NCBI GenBank assembly: GCA_021774575.1
Contig: JAJFIX010000031.1
Coordinates: 216,264-280,263 of the forward strand
DNA: 64,000 nucleotides
DNA from: Alphaproteobacteria bacterium
GTDB taxonomy: Bacteria; Pseudomonadota; Alphaproteobacteria; UBA6615
Direction of reading: 5' to 3'
The position numbers and the translations under genes are program-made. This document shows, one piece after another, positions 8,463-17,857 of this stretch; the stretch's first letter is position 1, and the number at the start of each line of letters is the position of its first letter. The notes under the pieces are model-generated. The model was given only the letters and a program-made list of their open reading frames with translations. It was not told the DNA's origin and ran no database searches.

Positions 8463-8981
8463 TTATGGATCCGAAACACCGTTCGCATGTTCTGAGAAAG
8501 CGACAAGAAGATCAGTTCTCGCCTTAATTTGTAGGGAATGCCCCAAAACGGCCTCATACCCGGATAAATTCCCTTTCGCCGCGAGAATGGGAGTGTTTTC
8601 GCGAAAAACAAACGATTTACCGCGTTCAAACATTGCCTCTTGTTGTAGGCGTTCCGCCTCTATCTCTGCACCCATTATTCGCTGGCGATAGGTCTCGGCG
8701 GATCCTTGTCCCAAATAGACGCCGTCGTCCAATTTTCGGCGTATTTGGCGCATTGGTAGAACCACGTTTTTCCGCCAAGTTTCGACAAATTCAACAAGGT
8801 CGAGAATGGACTCTGCGGCGAGAACGCGCCTTTCACCACCGATATAAAAAAGGTAGAGAATTATGTTTACGTCTGCGGCGTTTGCCTCCTGCAGTAGGAG
8901 ACACATGTCGCGTACTTCCGGACGACCATAGAATTTGAGTGAAAAGCGCCAGAAATCAGAGCCTGCAATTTCGCCTGTCAT
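8463..8981 (-). CDS. TIGR02444 (DUF2390) family protein
   Basis: A 172-residue protein that matches the conserved bacterial family TIGR02444, of unknown function: an opening SDFWRFSLKFYG, then DMCLLLQEANAADVN, then ILYLFYIGG and a helical region with WRKNVVLPMRQIRRKL. Predicted soluble and mostly helical. ATG at 8981 is used because the extra upstream residues lie inside the end of the preceding TPP enzyme gene and do not resemble the family. It starts 16 bases after that gene on the same strand and is probably in the same transcript. Confidence 0.8.
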   Translation of the reverse strand: MTGEIAGSDFWRFSLKFYGRPEVRDMCLLLQEANAADVNIILYLFYIGGERRVLAAESILDLVEFVETWRKNVVLPMRQIRRKLDDGVYLGQGSAETYRQRIMGAEIEAERLQQEAMFERGKSFVFRENTPILAAKGNLSGYEAVLGHSLQIKARTDLLVAFSEHANGVSDP

Positions 8982-8997
8982 ATCGCCCCCAAGGGGC

Positions 8998-10689
8998 CTA
9001 TCCCTGACAAACGAGGCGTACCAATGCCTGACGACCATCATCGCGAACAACTCTGACCGCTTCTTCCAAGGCCGCTCGCGCCTCGCCTGGGTTTCGCGCG
9101 GTAGATGTGTGAGCGCCCGAGGCAGCCGCGACCATCGCATAGTCCGGTGGATCCTGAAAACTGGAGAAAGTGCCGATATTCTTTTTCAGCGCCTCGCCGT
9201 CTGGATACATGGACTGGGTTGCCCGATCGACCGCACCCCAGCCGCCATTGTCAAAAACAACAAACAACACCGGCAAATTATGCGCCCTGGCGACATAATG
9301 GGCTGGAGTGGGATTGCCAAACATGTAGGATCCATCGCCGATTGCGCACACCACCAGCTCGCCGGGCCGTGCGAGCTTCATCCCCAAAGCAGCCCCCAAC
9401 GCCCAGCCAAGTCCGCCCGCTGGCGACGATTGAAAATAGGTTCCAGGTTTTTGCCGGTCGACCTGGGGCAAATGCGCCCCAAGCTCATTTATCAATATCG
9501 CGTCAGTACCAATCGTCTCACCCAAAATAGCGCTTGCCTCGGCACGGGGAAGCGCCAAACCACTCTCCCGCCCGCTCTGGCGCGCGGCGGCAATTGAGAC
9601 TCGCGATTTCTCGTGTAGGTCACTCAGCCTCTGTGTGGCTAGCATGTCGGCAGCGTGGCCAATATCATCCAATGCAGCCTGTAGTGCACGCAGACCATCG
9701 GCAATCGACCCCTTCAAGGGTTGGTGACAGGCAAAACCACGGACCGGGTAGTTTTCAAAATTCGGGTCGGGTGCCAGATGCGCTATCCACGCGGTGTCGT
9801 TGGGCTCATACAGGCTAGGGATCCAGGGCACATCACTGTTGACGACCAAAATAACATCGGCCTGCCCCAGCAGCTGTTCGGGTGCAAACCCGGCATGGGC
9901 CGGGCTGTCGCCGGGAAGTGCAAGATAGCTCGAGCCAAATACAGTCACTGGAAAGGCATGGGTTTCAGCCAACGCCGTCAGCAACTCTGTTTCCTCGACG
10001 GTCCGCCCAGACCCGTTAGCAATAATCAGCGGAAATTCGGCGACTGCCAAACGTTTGGCAGTCGCCGCAATTGCGGTCGGGTCCGGGGGGCCAAGCTTAA
10101 CGGGCATTTGCCTTGGAAAAGGTTGCACAGGCGCATCGGACGTCTCGGCCAATACCTCACGCGGTAACGATAAATAAGTCGGTCCCATCGGATCGCTGGT
10201 CGAAATTGCAACTGATCGATCGACCAAGTCATCAATCTGCCCGGCAGATCGCAATTCATAATCCCACTTCGTATGCTGGCGGACCAATGCGCCTTGGTCT
10301 TGCATTTCTTGCGCCCAATGTATGTAGCGATCGCGGGCACCGTCGGAGCCTTTTTCGGTCCAGGGTGTTCGTCCACTCGCGAGGATAAGGGGAAGTTGAG
10401 CGCGCGAGGCATTCATCACGCCACAGATCGTGTTGGCCAAACCCACATTAACATGGACCATGACCACCTGCGGATGCCCCGTCGCAACGGCATAGCCGCT
10501 GGCGATGGCAACGGCGACATTTTCATGAGGAATGGCCCAAATTTCCGGCATATCGACACCATCCGCCGCCGCGTAGGCTTCAATAAGCGGCGGGAAATCG
10601 GTGCCCGCATTGGCAAATATATAGGCGACGCCGTTTTGGTGTAATCGACGCAAAAAGCGATGAGCGGCGGTGTTCTTCATTTCATTCAC
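8998..10689 (-). CDS. Thiamine pyrophosphate-dependent enzyme (acetolactate synthase/benzoylformate decarboxylase type)
   Basis: About 563 residues with the three-domain layout of 2-oxo acid decarboxylases and acetolactate synthases. The N-terminal pyrimidine-binding domain has the activating Glu in IPHENVAVA, a central domain follows, and the C-terminal diphosphate-binding domain has GDGSYMFGNPTP and the Asn of VVFDNGGW. The substrate cannot be read from the sequence; relatives act on benzoylformate, phenylpyruvate or pyruvate. No small regulatory ilvH-like subunit is next to it, which argues against a branched-chain acetolactate synthase. GTG at 10689 begins directly after the stop of the upstream flavin reductase gene; ATG at 10680 is an alternative. 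Both genes are likely co-transcribed. Confidence 0.82.
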   Translation of the reverse strand: MNEMKNTAAHRFLRRLHQNGVAYIFANAGTDFPPLIEAYAAADGVDMPEIWAIPHENVAVAIASGYAVATGHPQVVMVHVNVGLANTICGVMNASRAQLPLILASGRTPWTEKGSDGARDRYIHWAQEMQDQGALVRQHTKWDYELRSAGQIDDLVDRSVAISTSDPMGPTYLSLPREVLAETSDAPVQPFPRQMPVKLGPPDPTAIAATAKRLAVAEFPLIIANGSGRTVEETELLTALAETHAFPVTVFGSSYLALPGDSPAHAGFAPEQLLGQADVILVVNSDVPWIPSLYEPNDTAWIAHLAPDPNFENYPVRGFACHQPLKGSIADGLRALQAALDDIGHAADMLATQRLSDLHEKSRVSIAAARQSGRESGLALPRAEASAILGETIGTDAILINELGAHLPQVDRQKPGTYFQSSPAGGLGWALGAALGMKLARPGELVVCAIGDGSYMFGNPTPAHYVARAHNLPVLFVVFDNGGWGAVDRATQSMYPDGEALKKNIGTFSSFQDPPDYAMVAAASGAHTSTARNPGEARAALEEAVRVVRDDGRQALVRLVCQG

Positions 10690-11169
10690 TCATGCATCCA
10701 CATTTGGCACGCTGGTCATAAATTGGCCGCCAAAAAACAATAGCGGCGCCCCCGGCGCGCGACGGTGGGTCTCGACCTGGCCGATGACAATATCGTGGTC
10801 CCCACCCGGTTCAACAGCGGTCAGGCTGCAATCGAGCCACGCGATGCACCCGTCCAAATGCGGCACCCCACCAGGACCTTTGGTAAATCCAATATCTTTG
10901 AATTTATCATTTTCCGCCCGGGCAAACTGTGTCGCCACACGCGCTTGATCCGACGCAAGTATATTGATGCAGAAACGCTCACAATTGCGATAAACGTCGC
11001 GCCCAAGGGCTGTTTCAGCCAGACACCAAAGGACCAAGGGAGGGGCAAGCGACAGCGCGCTAAAGGAGTTCACAGTCATCCCGACCGCCGAACCGTCGCC
11101 CCGCACGGCTGTCACCACGGTCACGCCGGTGGCAAATTGCCCCAAGACATCGCGCAAATCCCTCGACAC
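10690..11169 (-). CDS. Flavin reductase family protein
   Basis: A 159-residue flavin reductase-like split-barrel protein, which reduces FMN or FAD with NAD(P)H for a partner monooxygenase. Signatures: FATGVTVVTA near the N-terminus, VGMTVNSFSALSLAPPLVLWCL, FCINILASDQ and the C-terminal GDHDIVIGQVE. The start is GTG at 11169 with AGGGGAG five bases upstream. Its stop abuts the start of a TPP enzyme gene, suggesting a joint catabolic role. No oxygenase partner is encoded nearby, so the electron acceptor is unknown. Confidence 0.87.
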   Translation of the reverse strand: MSRDLRDVLGQFATGVTVVTAVRGDGSAVGMTVNSFSALSLAPPLVLWCLAETALGRDVYRNCERFCINILASDQARVATQFARAENDKFKDIGFTKGPGGVPHLDGCIAWLDCSLTAVEPGGDHDIVIGQVETHRRAPGAPLLFFGGQFMTSVPNVDA

Positions 11170-11233
11170 CGACGCTCCCCTAAACCGTTCCGCCCGAAAG
11201 GCAAAGGATCGGCGAACAAATAGATGGAAAAAG

Positions 11234-11309
11234 TGGCGTCCCCAGCGGGTTTCGAACCCGCGTCTTCAGCGTGAAAGGCTGATGTCCTAGGCCTCTAGAC
11301 GATGGGGAC
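11234..11309 (-). tRNA. tRNA-Glu (anticodon TTC)
   Basis: A 76-base cloverleaf read on the minus strand. The acceptor arm is GTCCCCA with TGGGGAC, the T arm CGGGTTCGAACCCG, and the anticodon arm contains CCTTTCACG with TTC as the anticodon. The 3' CCA is encoded (11234-11236). No integrase or duplicated 3' end was seen nearby. Confidence 0.95.
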
Positions 11310-11320
11310 ACGTTTGCGGC

Positions 11321-11361
11321 CTTCGACATAACGATACGCGCCACAGAATGCAAGCCAGTCT
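11321..11361 (-). promoter_or_regulatory. Candidate promoter of tRNA-Glu
   Basis: Read on the minus strand, TTGCAT and TTATGT lie 16 bases apart upstream of the tRNA 5' end. The match to the sigma-70 consensus is moderate. The 71-base gap between recJ and the tRNA holds nothing else visible. Confidence 0.3.
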
Positions 11362-11380
11362 GTGTGTTTAAACGGTCATT

Positions 11381-13171
11381 TTAGCCCCAAGCCGCATCAT
11401 CGACGATTAACTGTACCTCGTCACGTTCGCGCCAGCGGTCTCGACGCAGCTTTCCAGCCAAGTGAACGGACCGCCCAACGGTATTTAGCAGCCCGTCACC
11501 GAGGGATTCGCCGACCACCCGAAAGGCGATGGCCTTGAGGCGCTTGCCGCTACCGTCGGTAATTGAAAGCCGAACATGGTCGTCACCGACCACTTGCGCA
11601 TGGGATATTGTTGCCTGGGCAATGGCAAAGCGAGGCTCGGGGTTGCCCGCGCCAAACGGTTCCAACTCGGCCAACAGATCGCAAAATCCGAGATCCGCCC
11701 CGGCAACTGTAATTGTGCCGTCAATATTAAGGGTCGGCACCAATGCCTTGCTTTCGATTTCTTTTGCCACCCGCTCTTCGAGAAACGCCTGTAGGGCAGG
11801 AAGTTTATCCCGGGCAACGGTCAGACCAGCCGCCATCGCGTGCCCGCCGCCACTCTCCAGCAGCCCGTTCTGGCGGGCGGCGATAACCGCCGCACCGAGG
11901 TCAACCCCTTCAATGGACCGGCCCGAACCCTTTCCAATTTCGCCATCGAGACCGATAACAATCGCCGGGCGGCCAAACCGCTGCTTAAGTCGGCCGGCAA
12001 CGATCCCAATGACACCTGGATGCCATTGCTCACCGGTGGCAAAAATGAGACTTCGAGACGCTGTGCCGGTTGGTCCGGATGTGACCTGGGCTAATGCTGC
12101 ATCCTGAATTTCTGTTTCAATTTCGCGACGCTCCCGGTTAAATGCATCAAGACGTCCGGCAATATCTTTAACCTCCGCCTCGTCATCAGACAGGAGAAGG
12201 TTTGCACCCAGCTCCGCCTTGCCAACCCGCCCCCCGGCGTTCACTCGCGGCCCGAGCATAAACCCCAAATGATATGCCGACGGTTTTTCGTTAACCCCGG
12301 CAACATCGGCAAGGGCGACCAGACCGGCATTGCGGCGCCGCGCCATGACCTCCAGCCCTTGGGCAACGAAGGCCCGGTTAAGACCGGTGAGCGGCACCAC
12401 GTCGCAGACTGTTCCCAAAGCCACCAGATCCAAGAACCCAAGCAGGTTGGGCTCGCCACCTTGCTTAAATCCCTCGGAATTCCGGAGTGCCCGGTTTAAG
12501 GCAACCAACAACATAAAAGTCACGCCAACAGCGGCTAATTTCCCCTGTCCGCTTTCGTCATCAAGCCGGTTTGGGTTTACCACCGCATACGCCGCTGGCA
12601 ATTTCGGCTCGGCCATATGATGATCGACAATGATCACCTCAAGTCCAGCCTCCTGCGCCGCCAAAAGCGGCTCGAATGCGGTAATACCGCAATCGACGGT
12701 AATAACAATTTTGGCCCCTTCGGCTTTTAATTTGTGCATTGCCGGGGCGTTGGGGCCATACCCTTCGGCAATCCGGTCCGGGATGTAGACGCGCACCGGA
12801 ACGCCGAGCGCGCCAAAATAACGTGCCAACAGGGCAGAGGAGGTCGCCCCATCCACATCATAGTCGCCAAATATGGCGATCTTTTCGCCGTCTCCCATCG
12901 CCTTGATGAGCCGTGCTGCCGCTTTATCAATATCGCGAAATTTGCTCGGGTCGGTCAGATGCGCCCGCAATGTCGGTTTAAGAAAATCCGGGCCGGTCTC
13001 GGCATTGATGCCCCGCGCTGCCAGGATGCGGCCAATAATTTCCGGAACATCTAGCCGTTGCGCCAGGGTTAACCCGGCGCGCGCGTCCCCTGTTCGGTCG
13101 GCCCATTGGCGCCCCGAAAGAGATCTATCGACCCCTAAGACCGACAAGTTAAGGCGATCATCCGTGGTCAT
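11381..13171 (-). CDS. recJ: Single-stranded-DNA-specific exonuclease RecJ
   Basis: About 596 residues. RecJ degrades single-stranded DNA 5' to 3' in recombination and mismatch repair. The DHH phosphoesterase motifs are present in order: FGDYDVDGATSSALLA, VDCGITA, VDHHMAEP and, further on, the DHHA1 motif ESGGGHAMAAG. ATG at 13171 gives MTTDDRLNLSVLGVDRS, the usual start in alphaproteobacteria, and overlaps the 3' end of glpX by 14 bases. A start at 13207 would overlap more and add residues unlike the family. It is the last gene of an aminotransferase-hom-glpX-recJ run on this strand. Confidence 0.93.
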   Translation of the reverse strand: MTTDDRLNLSVLGVDRSLSGRQWADRTGDARAGLTLAQRLDVPEIIGRILAARGINAETGPDFLKPTLRAHLTDPSKFRDIDKAAARLIKAMGDGEKIAIFGDYDVDGATSSALLARYFGALGVPVRVYIPDRIAEGYGPNAPAMHKLKAEGAKIVITVDCGITAFEPLLAAQEAGLEVIIVDHHMAEPKLPAAYAVVNPNRLDDESGQGKLAAVGVTFMLLVALNRALRNSEGFKQGGEPNLLGFLDLVALGTVCDVVPLTGLNRAFVAQGLEVMARRRNAGLVALADVAGVNEKPSAYHLGFMLGPRVNAGGRVGKAELGANLLLSDDEAEVKDIAGRLDAFNRERREIETEIQDAALAQVTSGPTGTASRSLIFATGEQWHPGVIGIVAGRLKQRFGRPAIVIGLDGEIGKGSGRSIEGVDLGAAVIAARQNGLLESGGGHAMAAGLTVARDKLPALQAFLEERVAKEIESKALVPTLNIDGTITVAGADLGFCDLLAELEPFGAGNPEPRFAIAQATISHAQVVGDDHVRLSITDGSGKRLKAIAFRVVGESLGDGLLNTVGRSVHLAGKLRRDRWRERDEVQLIVDDAAWG

Positions 13172-14123
13172 AACCAGATTTGCGTCTAAAATTATGGTGC
13201 GCTTCAATTTCGCGCACGGTGCCTGTTTTCGACCGCATGATTATTGAATGGGTATAAGCGGCACCACCGGAAAGACGCACGCCCTTTAGCATCGCGCCAT
13301 CGGTTACTCCAGTTGCGGCAAACATCACATCGCCGTGGGCCAGGTCCTCGAGATTGTAAATTGCGTCAAAATCTTCGATGCCCCATTTTCTACCCCTTTC
13401 CCGCTCATCGTCATTGCGAAAAACCAGCCGGGTCTGTATCTGCCCGCCAATGCATTGCAATGCGGCGGCGGCCAAAACGCCTTCAGGCGCGCCACCGATA
13501 CCCATATATATATCGATCCCGGTTTCAATCTGAGAGGTCGCAATTACGGCACCGACATCGCCATCTGAAATCTGGGTAATTCGAGCCCCGGCGGCCCGAA
13601 TATCTGCGATCAACTTCTGGTGCCGTGGTCGATCGAGCACACAGACGACAAGATCTGAAACGTCACCTTTTTTCGCCTTGGCCAACTCGGCCAGATTTTC
13701 GGCCGGACTGGCGTCAATATTGATCACACCGTCGGGCAATCCGGCACCAACGGCAATTTTATCCATATAAACGTCCGGAGCATTCAAAAAACCGCCTTCT
13801 TCGGCCAACGCAATGACCGCCATGGCATTGGACCCGCCCTTAGCGGTGATCGTTGTTCCTTCCAACGGATCAAGGGCAATATCCAATTTGGGCCCGGCCC
13901 CGGAACCAACCTTCTCGCCGATATAAAGCATTGGCGCTTCGTCGCGTTCGCCTTCGCCAATGACCACAGTGCCGGCGATCTCCATCCCGTTCAACGACTT
14001 GCGCATCGCGTCGACGGCGGCGGCGTCGGCTTCTTTTTCGTCGCCCCGCCCCATCCACTTGGCCGCCGATAAGGCGGCCGCTTCGGTTACGCGAACGGTT
14101 TCTAGTGCAAGATTACGGTCCAT
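13158..14123 (-). CDS. glpX: Class II fructose-1,6-bisphosphatase GlpX
   Basis: A 321-residue class II fructose-1,6-bisphosphatase, the gluconeogenic enzyme that removes the 1-phosphate. Metal-site and substrate motifs are seen: GEGERDEAPMLYIGE and ALDPLEGTT, later IGGAPEGVLAAAAL. Length and start (DRNLALETVRVTEAAALSAA after Met) are standard for alphaproteobacteria. It lies 33 bases after hom and overlaps recJ, a gene order common in Rhodospirillales. Confidence 0.94.
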   Translation of the reverse strand: MDRNLALETVRVTEAAALSAAKWMGRGDEKEADAAAVDAMRKSLNGMEIAGTVVIGEGERDEAPMLYIGEKVGSGAGPKLDIALDPLEGTTITAKGGSNAMAVIALAEEGGFLNAPDVYMDKIAVGAGLPDGVINIDASPAENLAELAKAKKGDVSDLVVCVLDRPRHQKLIADIRAAGARITQISDGDVGAVIATSQIETGIDIYMGIGGAPEGVLAAAALQCIGGQIQTRLVFRNDDERERGRKWGIEDFDAIYNLEDLAHGDVMFAATGVTDGAMLKGVRLSGGAAYTHSIIMRSKTGTVREIEAHHNFRRKSGYDHG

Positions 14124-14156
14124 AATTTCCCTAGCCTTTATAAATCCTGCCGCCGG

Positions 14157-15449
14157 TCAAAGCGGCTCAATGCGGATCATGTGGGGCGGCTCAACAGTGC
14201 CGTCCATGGCGCCGATACTTTCTAAAGCCCGGCGTATCGAGGTTTCGCTTGTCTCGTGAACGGTTATGACCACAGGGACTGCTTCGGTCTCAGAACGGCC
14301 ACGTTGTAGCATTGATTCGATTGAGACCTGCTGGTCCTTGAAGGCAGCGGTCACCCCGGCAATTACCCCCGGTCGGTCGGCAACAGTCAGCCGGATATAG
14401 TAGGCACCCACATGCGCCTCCATCGGCGCCCGCGCCAAAGGTTGCAATTGCGGCGCCGGCAAACCAAAAACCGGCGTTCGGCGACCGGCGGCCAAATCAA
14501 CCAAATCGGCAACGACGGCTGAAGCGGTTGGCCCCGCTCCGGCGCCCCTGCCCTCAAACATTGTGTCGCCGACAAAATCGCCCGATGCGACGACGGCGTT
14601 AAAGACACCCTCGACATGGGCGATCGCACTGTCTTTATCGATCATGCAAGGATGAACGCGTTGCTCTAACCCTTGCCCGGTTAACCGGGCGCTGCCCAAT
14701 AATTTGATCCGGTAGCCAAGGGTTTCGGCAAATTCAATATCGACTGGGGAAATCGCGCGAATACCCTCGATATATACGCCGCCGAAATCAACCTCAGCGC
14801 CATAGGCGAGGCTGGCCAGCAGGGCGAGTTTATGGGCCGCGTCAAAGCCGTCCACGTCAACAGACGGTTCTGCTTCCGCATATCCCAATTTCTGCGCTTC
14901 GGCCAAGACGTCGTCGAAGGCGCGGCCGGTTTGCCGCATTTCGGTCAGGATGTAATTGCAGGTTCCATTTAGGATCCCATAAATCTTGGATATGGAATTA
15001 CCGGCTAACCCTTCGCGGATCGCCTTAACGATCGGAATTCCTCCGGCAACCGCCGCCTCATACCCAATATTGAGTTCACGTGATTCGGCAGATCGCGCGA
15101 GTTCAGTGCCGTGAATGGCGAGCAGCGCTTTGTTGGCCGTTACAATATCGCGTCCGGCACCAATAGCAGCATCGCACACCGCTTTCGCCGGGCCGTCCTC
15201 ACCACCGATTAACTCAACGACAACATCGGCCTCTGCTTCACCGGCCATCACCGCTGCATCGTCAAACCACCGTGCGCCCGAGAGATCGACCCCCCGGTCC
15301 TTCGATTTGTCGCGGGCCGAAACTGCTGTAACGACAATCGGGCGTCCCGCCTTTAAAGTCAGGCTATCTGCATGTTTATGCAACAGCTCTATCGTTCCAG
15401 CGCCAACCGTTCCCAGCCCAGCAACGGCAATTCTTAGCGGGTCTGTCAT
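14157..15449 (-). CDS. hom: Homoserine dehydrogenase
   Basis: A 430-residue monofunctional homoserine dehydrogenase that reduces aspartate semialdehyde to homoserine on the way to threonine and methionine. The N-terminal Rossmann loop is GLGTVGAGT, the catalytic domain has GILNGTCNYILTEM and the conserved SVDVDGFDAAHKLALL, and a C-terminal ACT domain (from about residue 350, YYIRLTVADRPGVIAGV) suggests threonine feedback. Its ATG overlaps the stop of the upstream aminotransferase gene by four bases. Aspartokinase, the preceding pathway step, is at 50918. Confidence 0.95.
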   Translation of the reverse strand: MTDPLRIAVAGLGTVGAGTIELLHKHADSLTLKAGRPIVVTAVSARDKSKDRGVDLSGARWFDDAAVMAGEAEADVVVELIGGEDGPAKAVCDAAIGAGRDIVTANKALLAIHGTELARSAESRELNIGYEAAVAGGIPIVKAIREGLAGNSISKIYGILNGTCNYILTEMRQTGRAFDDVLAEAQKLGYAEAEPSVDVDGFDAAHKLALLASLAYGAEVDFGGVYIEGIRAISPVDIEFAETLGYRIKLLGSARLTGQGLEQRVHPCMIDKDSAIAHVEGVFNAVVASGDFVGDTMFEGRGAGAGPTASAVVADLVDLAAGRRTPVFGLPAPQLQPLARAPMEAHVGAYYIRLTVADRPGVIAGVTAAFKDQQVSIESMLQRGRSETEAVPVVITVHETSETSIRRALESIGAMDGTVEPPHMIRIEPL

Positions 15450-16672
15450 TGCGCCGCCGCCTCCGTTTTTACGGACCCCTTGTCGCGGCTGTCATTTGAA
15501 CCGGAAAAGAACTGTTTCAAATTGCGTGCGGCCTGGCGAATACGCTGTTTGTTTTCAACCAGCGCGATGCGAACAAATCCCTCGCCATGCTCGCCAAAAC
15601 CCAGTCCCGGAGATACGGCGACTTCTGCTTTTTCCAACAATAATTTCGAAAACTCAACACTGCCTAAATGCGCAAACCGTTCTGGCACCGGGGCCCAGGC
15701 AAACATTGTCGCCGGCGGTGAGGGAATAGTCCAACCGGCACGTCCGAACGCATCGACCAGGACATCCCTGCGTCCCCGGTAAATCTTCCGCGTTTCCTCA
15801 ACGCATGCCTGATCGCCGTTGAGCGCTGTTGTCGCGGCCACTTGGATCGGGGTGAACGCACCATAGTCGAGATAGCTTTTCATCCTGGCAAGGGCGGCGA
15901 TCAGCTTCGGGTTCCCGGCGGCAAAACCGATCCGCCACCCCGGCATGGAATATGTCTTGCTGAGGGATGTAAATTCAACGGCAATGTCCTTGGCCCCTGG
16001 AACCTGAAGAATGGATGGCGGCGGGTCGCCGTCAAAATAGATCTCGGCATAAGCAAGGTCAGACAGAATATAAATCTCGTGGAACCGGCAAAACTCGACA
16101 ATCTCCCCGTAAAAATCCAGATCAGCGACAAGGGCGGTTGGATTCGACGGAAAATTGAGCACCAGTGCGATTGGTTTGGGTACCGAGTGAATGACGGCTC
16201 TGGCAAGTGCTTCGAGCATCGGCTTACCTGGCGTCACCGGCACCGACCTGACCGAGCCATTGGCAATAATAAAACCGAACTGATGGATTGGATAGGATGG
16301 GTCGGGGCTCAAAATTACGTCGCCGGGAGCGGTAATCGCCAGGGCTAAGTTGGCCAGCCCCTCTTTCGATCCAATCGTTGCAACAATCTCACGTTCCGTG
16401 TCGAGTTCGACGTTGAACCGGCGTTGATAATATCCGGCCAGGGCACGACGCAAACCGGGAATGCCCCGTGAGTTCGAATATCGATGCGTCCGCGGATCGG
16501 CAACTGTCTCGACGAGCTTTTCGACAATATGAGCGGGCGTCGGCAAATCGGGATTGCCCATGCCAAAATCAATGATGTCATGTCCGTCATTGCGCGCTTT
16601 AGCCTTCATCGAATTCACTTCGGCGAAGACGTAGGGCGGCAGTCGTTTTATGCGATAAAAATTGTCATCCAT
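15446..16672 (-). CDS. Class I/II aminotransferase (LL-diaminopimelate/AlaC-like)
   Basis: About 408 residues, a fold-type I PLP aminotransferase. The PLP lysine lies in SLSKTYSMPGWRIGF; other signatures are DFGMGNPDLPTP, SNSRGIPGLR and NFPSNPTA. Genes annotated as LL-diaminopimelate aminotransferase or AlaC commonly precede hom in alphaproteobacteria, and the four-base overlap here supports a role in the aspartate or alanine family. Substrate is not readable from sequence. ATG at 16672 (MDDNFYRIKRLPPYVF) fits the family; a TTG at 16693 is a weaker option. Confidence 0.85.
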   Translation of the reverse strand: MDDNFYRIKRLPPYVFAEVNSMKAKARNDGHDIIDFGMGNPDLPTPAHIVEKLVETVADPRTHRYSNSRGIPGLRRALAGYYQRRFNVELDTEREIVATIGSKEGLANLALAITAPGDVILSPDPSYPIHQFGFIIANGSVRSVPVTPGKPMLEALARAVIHSVPKPIALVLNFPSNPTALVADLDFYGEIVEFCRFHEIYILSDLAYAEIYFDGDPPPSILQVPGAKDIAVEFTSLSKTYSMPGWRIGFAAGNPKLIAALARMKSYLDYGAFTPIQVAATTALNGDQACVEETRKIYRGRRDVLVDAFGRAGWTIPSPPATMFAWAPVPERFAHLGSVEFSKLLLEKAEVAVSPGLGFGEHGEGFVRIALVENKQRIRQAARNLKQFFSGSNDSRDKGSVKTEAAAQ

Positions 16673-16822
16673 CGGTGAGATCTCGGTGGGCAATCGTTGC
16701 GTAAACAGCCAGGCGATCGAGCCTAGCTAAGGGGCTCGCGGCACATCAATAGCATGTTGCGCATTTAAACCGACATTTGTTTTTTTCTGTTCTCTTCTGT
16801 TGTTTTTGGTCAATTTCAGCCG

Positions 16823-17656
16823 TTAATTACGGAGATAAATTTCTGCCCGACGATTGCCGGCCTCGGCTTCAACTGAATTCTCGCGATACGCCGGTTCATT
16901 GGTCCCAACCCCGCGAACGGTAATATGTTCGACCAGCACGCCAGCGCCGATCAGCCCATCGGCCACAGCGTTCGCCCGTGCCATCGAGACGTCTAAACTG
17001 GCACGTTCGGCAGTAATCGCGTCGGCGCCGGTTACCGCGCGTAAGGTGGTACCACTTGCATGGCCGACAATAAAAATATCCGCCTCGGTAAGGGCCGCAA
17101 TTTCCGCGACCTGGGCCAAAATCGCAAAATCCTGATCGGCCAACGACGTTGTATTAAAGTCAAACTGGATGACAGCCACCCGTATCTGTTCGCCGAACGC
17201 CAATTCCCGGCGCAATTGGTCTATCCCTTGCGGGTCGGGGGCCGGACCGCGATAAGTTCCACCAATCGCACCGGCGCGAATTGCCGCGTCTTGGGACGAC
17301 GTCGAGGTCTGCACGCCAAGCGGTATTGCCGCTCCGCTTTGGCGTAAAACTTGCCCCGAATTCGTTGCACTGCTCCGATCGGCGATAAGGGCTCGTTGGA
17401 TCCCGTCTCGCGACGCTATTGCCGGTCGTTCCGGCACATCACTAAGCTCTGGATACGGATCGTTAGCAGCTTCGGCAATGGCTTGCCTTGATCTGTCTCT
17501 TGCGACAATCGCATTTTCTGTTTCCGGTGCAACGACCTCCCGCTCAAACGGGTTCAACCGGTCTACAGCCGAACATCCCGATACCAAAAACGCGACAAGT
17601 ACCGCACTTCCCAGATATTTTCGGATATTTAATGCATAACCGACCATATTTCGCAT
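16823..17656 (-). CDS. OmpA family lipoprotein
   Basis: About 277 residues. The N-terminal signal ends in the lipobox LVSGC, giving a lipidated Cys. The C-terminal 120 residues form an OmpA-like peptidoglycan-binding domain (VAVIQFDFNTTSLADQD, then FIVGHASG, and NRRAEIYLRN at the end). The middle region looks disordered. It would link the outer membrane to the wall. ATG at 17656 is preceded by AGGAA about eight bases upstream. It is transcribed divergently from phaC. Confidence 0.85.
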   Translation of the reverse strand: MRNMVGYALNIRKYLGSAVLVAFLVSGCSAVDRLNPFEREVVAPETENAIVARDRSRQAIAEAANDPYPELSDVPERPAIASRDGIQRALIADRSSATNSGQVLRQSGAAIPLGVQTSTSSQDAAIRAGAIGGTYRGPAPDPQGIDQLRRELAFGEQIRVAVIQFDFNTTSLADQDFAILAQVAEIAALTEADIFIVGHASGTTLRAVTGADAITAERASLDVSMARANAVADGLIGAGVLVEHITVRGVGTNEPAYRENSVEAEAGNRRAEIYLRN

Positions 17657-17810
17657 ATTTCCCGTTCCTAACAAAAAATGCCGCAGTCCAAGTTTGCCCT
17701 ATTGCATTGGCAGCGAACAAGCCATTAAGTTGCGATATGTTGCAGCGCAGCAATTGGCACCCATATGCATAGCTGCCAGGCTCAATAATTCAATTCAACA
17801 GGCTGTGCCC

Positions 17811-17849
17811 GAGTATAGAGGCCTGAGTATAGAGGCCTGAGTATAGAGG
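17811..17849 (+). repeat. 14-bp tandem repeat upstream of phaC
   Basis: Two exact copies of GAGTATAGAGGCCT (17811-17824 and 17825-17838) and a third partial copy (GAGTATAGAGG, 17839-17849). The array ends eight bases before the phaC ATG, so its AGAGG parts sit where the ribosome site is expected. Confidence 0.95.
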
Positions 17850-17857
17850 ATAGTGAA

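Noticed and set aside
11234-11309. tRNA-Glu as an integration site
   Set aside because: No integrase gene, no duplicated tRNA 3' end and no composition shift beside it.
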